A stretch of 64,000 bases of DNA from Ashinkailepas kermadecensis (taxonomy: Eukaryota > Arthropoda > Thecostraca > Neolepadidae). Location: NCBI GenBank assembly GCA_034440615.1, contig JAOTOM010003934.1, positions 117,501 through 181,500 on the forward strand, written 5' to 3'. The position numbers and the translations under genes are program-made. Positions 63,231-64,000 of the stretch are shown here, piece after piece (position 1 is the first letter of the stretch; each line of letters starts with the position of its first letter). The notes beneath the pieces are model-generated. The model ran no database searches. It was not told the DNA's origin and saw only the letters and a list, made by a program, of their open reading frames with translations.

Positions 63231-63372
63231 CACGGCCAAAACAGTGGTGTCACAGAGCCACAGCTGCAGACGTGGTGGCGTGACGTCACAGACTGAAGCG
63301 TGGTCCGGCGGCGTCTGCACAAGAACCGTGATCCTGTGACGTCACGACTGTAGACGTGTTGCGGTGACGTCA
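63225..63372 (+). promoter_or_regulatory. array of four CRE palindromes at 28-bp multiples
   Basis: Exact TGACGTCA occurs at 63225, 63281, 63337 and 63365, so the spacings are 56, 56 and 28 bp. Neighbouring text such as gcagacgtggtggcg and gtagacgtgttgcgg is also shared at this period, so the block is a decayed 28-bp tandem repeat that retained the CRE core. TGACGTCA is the CREB/ATF consensus. It lies 52 bp before the ATG of the exon candidate, a promoter-proximal or 5'-UTR position. Confidence 0.7.
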
Positions 63373-63423
63373 CGGCCGGACGCGATGTGCTGTGACCCGT
63401 GGGGAGGGTACAGTGCGTCTGCG

Positions 63424-63619
63424 ATGACTGTGAGCAGTGTGAGGCCGGCTGTGTTGTTGCTGCTGGTGATCGGCCAGGGACTGGTGGGCGGCAGCGAGTT
63501 TCCAGAGAGAGAGTGCTGCGACTCGATCCCACCCTTGCCGGCCCAGTTTACCACCCCGCCAGTCTCGATGGGAACTGACCGTCCAGAGGCTGCCCTGACC
63601 ACTACACACAAGTCCACAG
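63424..63619 (+). CDS. first coding exon of a predicted secreted protein, partial gene
   Basis: From ATG at 63424 the exon encodes 65 codons plus one base. It begins with a classic signal peptide: MTVSSVRPAV, a hydrophobic core LLLLVIGQGLVGG and a likely cleavage before or just after SEF. A short mature part follows with ERECCDSIPPLPAQF and a Thr/Pro-rich tail (TTPPVS, EAALTTTHKST). The exon ends at CAG followed by gtaggt (63620), a consensus 5' splice site. The intron is phase 1, common after signal-peptide exons of extracellular proteins. In-frame ATGs also exist at 63364 and 63385, but they would put a non-hydrophobic stretch before the signal, so 63424 is preferred. Later exons are not visible in the remaining 380 bp. 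Without splicing the frame ends at 63661. The family is unknown. The CRE array and CpG island upstream support a promoter here. Confidence 0.55.
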
Positions 63620-63885
63620 GTAGGTTCCAAGATACCACCCGTACCACTCTCGGTGGTAACTGACCCTCCAGAGGTAGACCCCCCAGGAAGTAGACCCTCG
63701 GGACTAATACATGGAGGTTCACAGGCAGGTACCAGTACACCACCTCGGTATCAGTACACCACCTCGCCACTCTCGGTGGTACCTGACCGTCTAGGGACGG
63801 TCAAAGGCTACTACACAGAGCATAGAGGAACAGGTAGATTCCAGTACACCCTCCATCACCTCCACACTCCACGGTAGCTGACCAT
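63535..63885 (+). repeat. degenerate 85-110-bp tandem repeat spanning the exon end
   Basis: Blocks with caccacc...ccactctcggtggta, ctgacc and tccagagg recur starting near 63543, 63628, 63731 and 63840. Each unit ends around cacag or aacag followed by gtag or gcag, so the exon-donor neighbourhood itself is part of the repeat. The repeated peptide core is TGRFQDT, TGRYQYT or TGRFQYT. Confidence 0.65.
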
Positions 63886-64000
63886 CCAGAAACGAGCACA
63901 ACTGCAAACGAGCAACTGCTAGTTGCTTCGCCTTGGACCGGGGTGAAATCGGCTAAGCAAAAAGAAAGAAAACAATTTGCAAGATGCTGTGTGTTGGGCA
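63886..64000. other. window end, probable intron or flank
   Basis: No feature recognised; AT richer than the preceding block. Confidence 0.4.

Overview
This window looks like a nuclear chromosome segment from an invertebrate metazoan. The reasons are LINE-type reverse transcriptase relics, a decayed repetitive gene of a type I recall from arthropod and cnidarian genomes, a signal-peptide exon ending at a consensus splice donor, very long dinucleotide microsatellites, many minisatellites and small CpG-rich islands. An arthropod, possibly a crustacean, is my best guess, but nothing here proves it. I see no prokaryotic-style operons, no rRNA, no convincing tRNA and no CRISPR array. Most long open frames are artefacts of tandem repeats.

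Layout. 0-2.7 kb: short tandem repeats (16 and 21 bp). 2.7-4.4 kb: a broken CR1/L2/jockey-like LINE reverse transcriptase with an in-frame 30-bp repeat in front of it. 5.2-6.2 kb: a strongly diverged 21-bp array. 8.6-9.4 kb: a second, unrelated and more decayed reverse transcriptase whose catalytic motif reads YADG. 9.5-13.8 kb: mostly unannotatable sequence. 14.0-14.4 kb: a 33-bp array in a CpG-rich island. 15.2-18.0 kb: a 35-bp GC-rich satellite of about 80 units. 21.1-21.3 kb: an 84-bp duplication carrying CRE/E-box composites. 26.5-27.6 kb: a giant (CT)n-(TA)n-(CT)n tract. 28.1-28.9 kb, minus strand: a frameshifted coding fossil with a coiled coil. 31.6-32.2 kb: a 63-bp array. 35.9-36.8 kb: two GAAGCC-type arrays. 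42.4-43.0 kb, minus strand: a fragment resembling the C-terminal dimerisation region of a hAT-type protein. 46.6-46.7 kb: palindromic repeats. 48.2-50.3 kb: two inverted copies of an unidentified coding segment, one carrying a small insertion-like duplication. 51.0-52.1 kb: a 35-bp array, a hairpin-forming repeat and a (TA)n tract. 52.8-54.2 kb: a broken gene of an uncharacterised, probably transposon-linked family. 57.7-58.0 kb: an 8-bp repeat field. 58.2-58.5 kb: a foldback element with 14-bp direct repeats at its ends. 62.6-64 kb: a CpG island, an array of four CRE sites at 28-bp multiples, then the best host-gene candidate, a signal-peptide exon with a phase-1 splice donor.

How the parts relate. 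Only the 63.4-kb exon looks like a functional host gene, and it would continue beyond the window. The other protein-like segments are broken mobile-element or unidentified repeat relics. The points most worth following up are the foldback element at 58.2 kb, the inverted coding pair at 48.2/50.0 kb, the CRE minisatellite in front of the secreted-protein exon, and the decayed gene at 52.8-54.2 kb.
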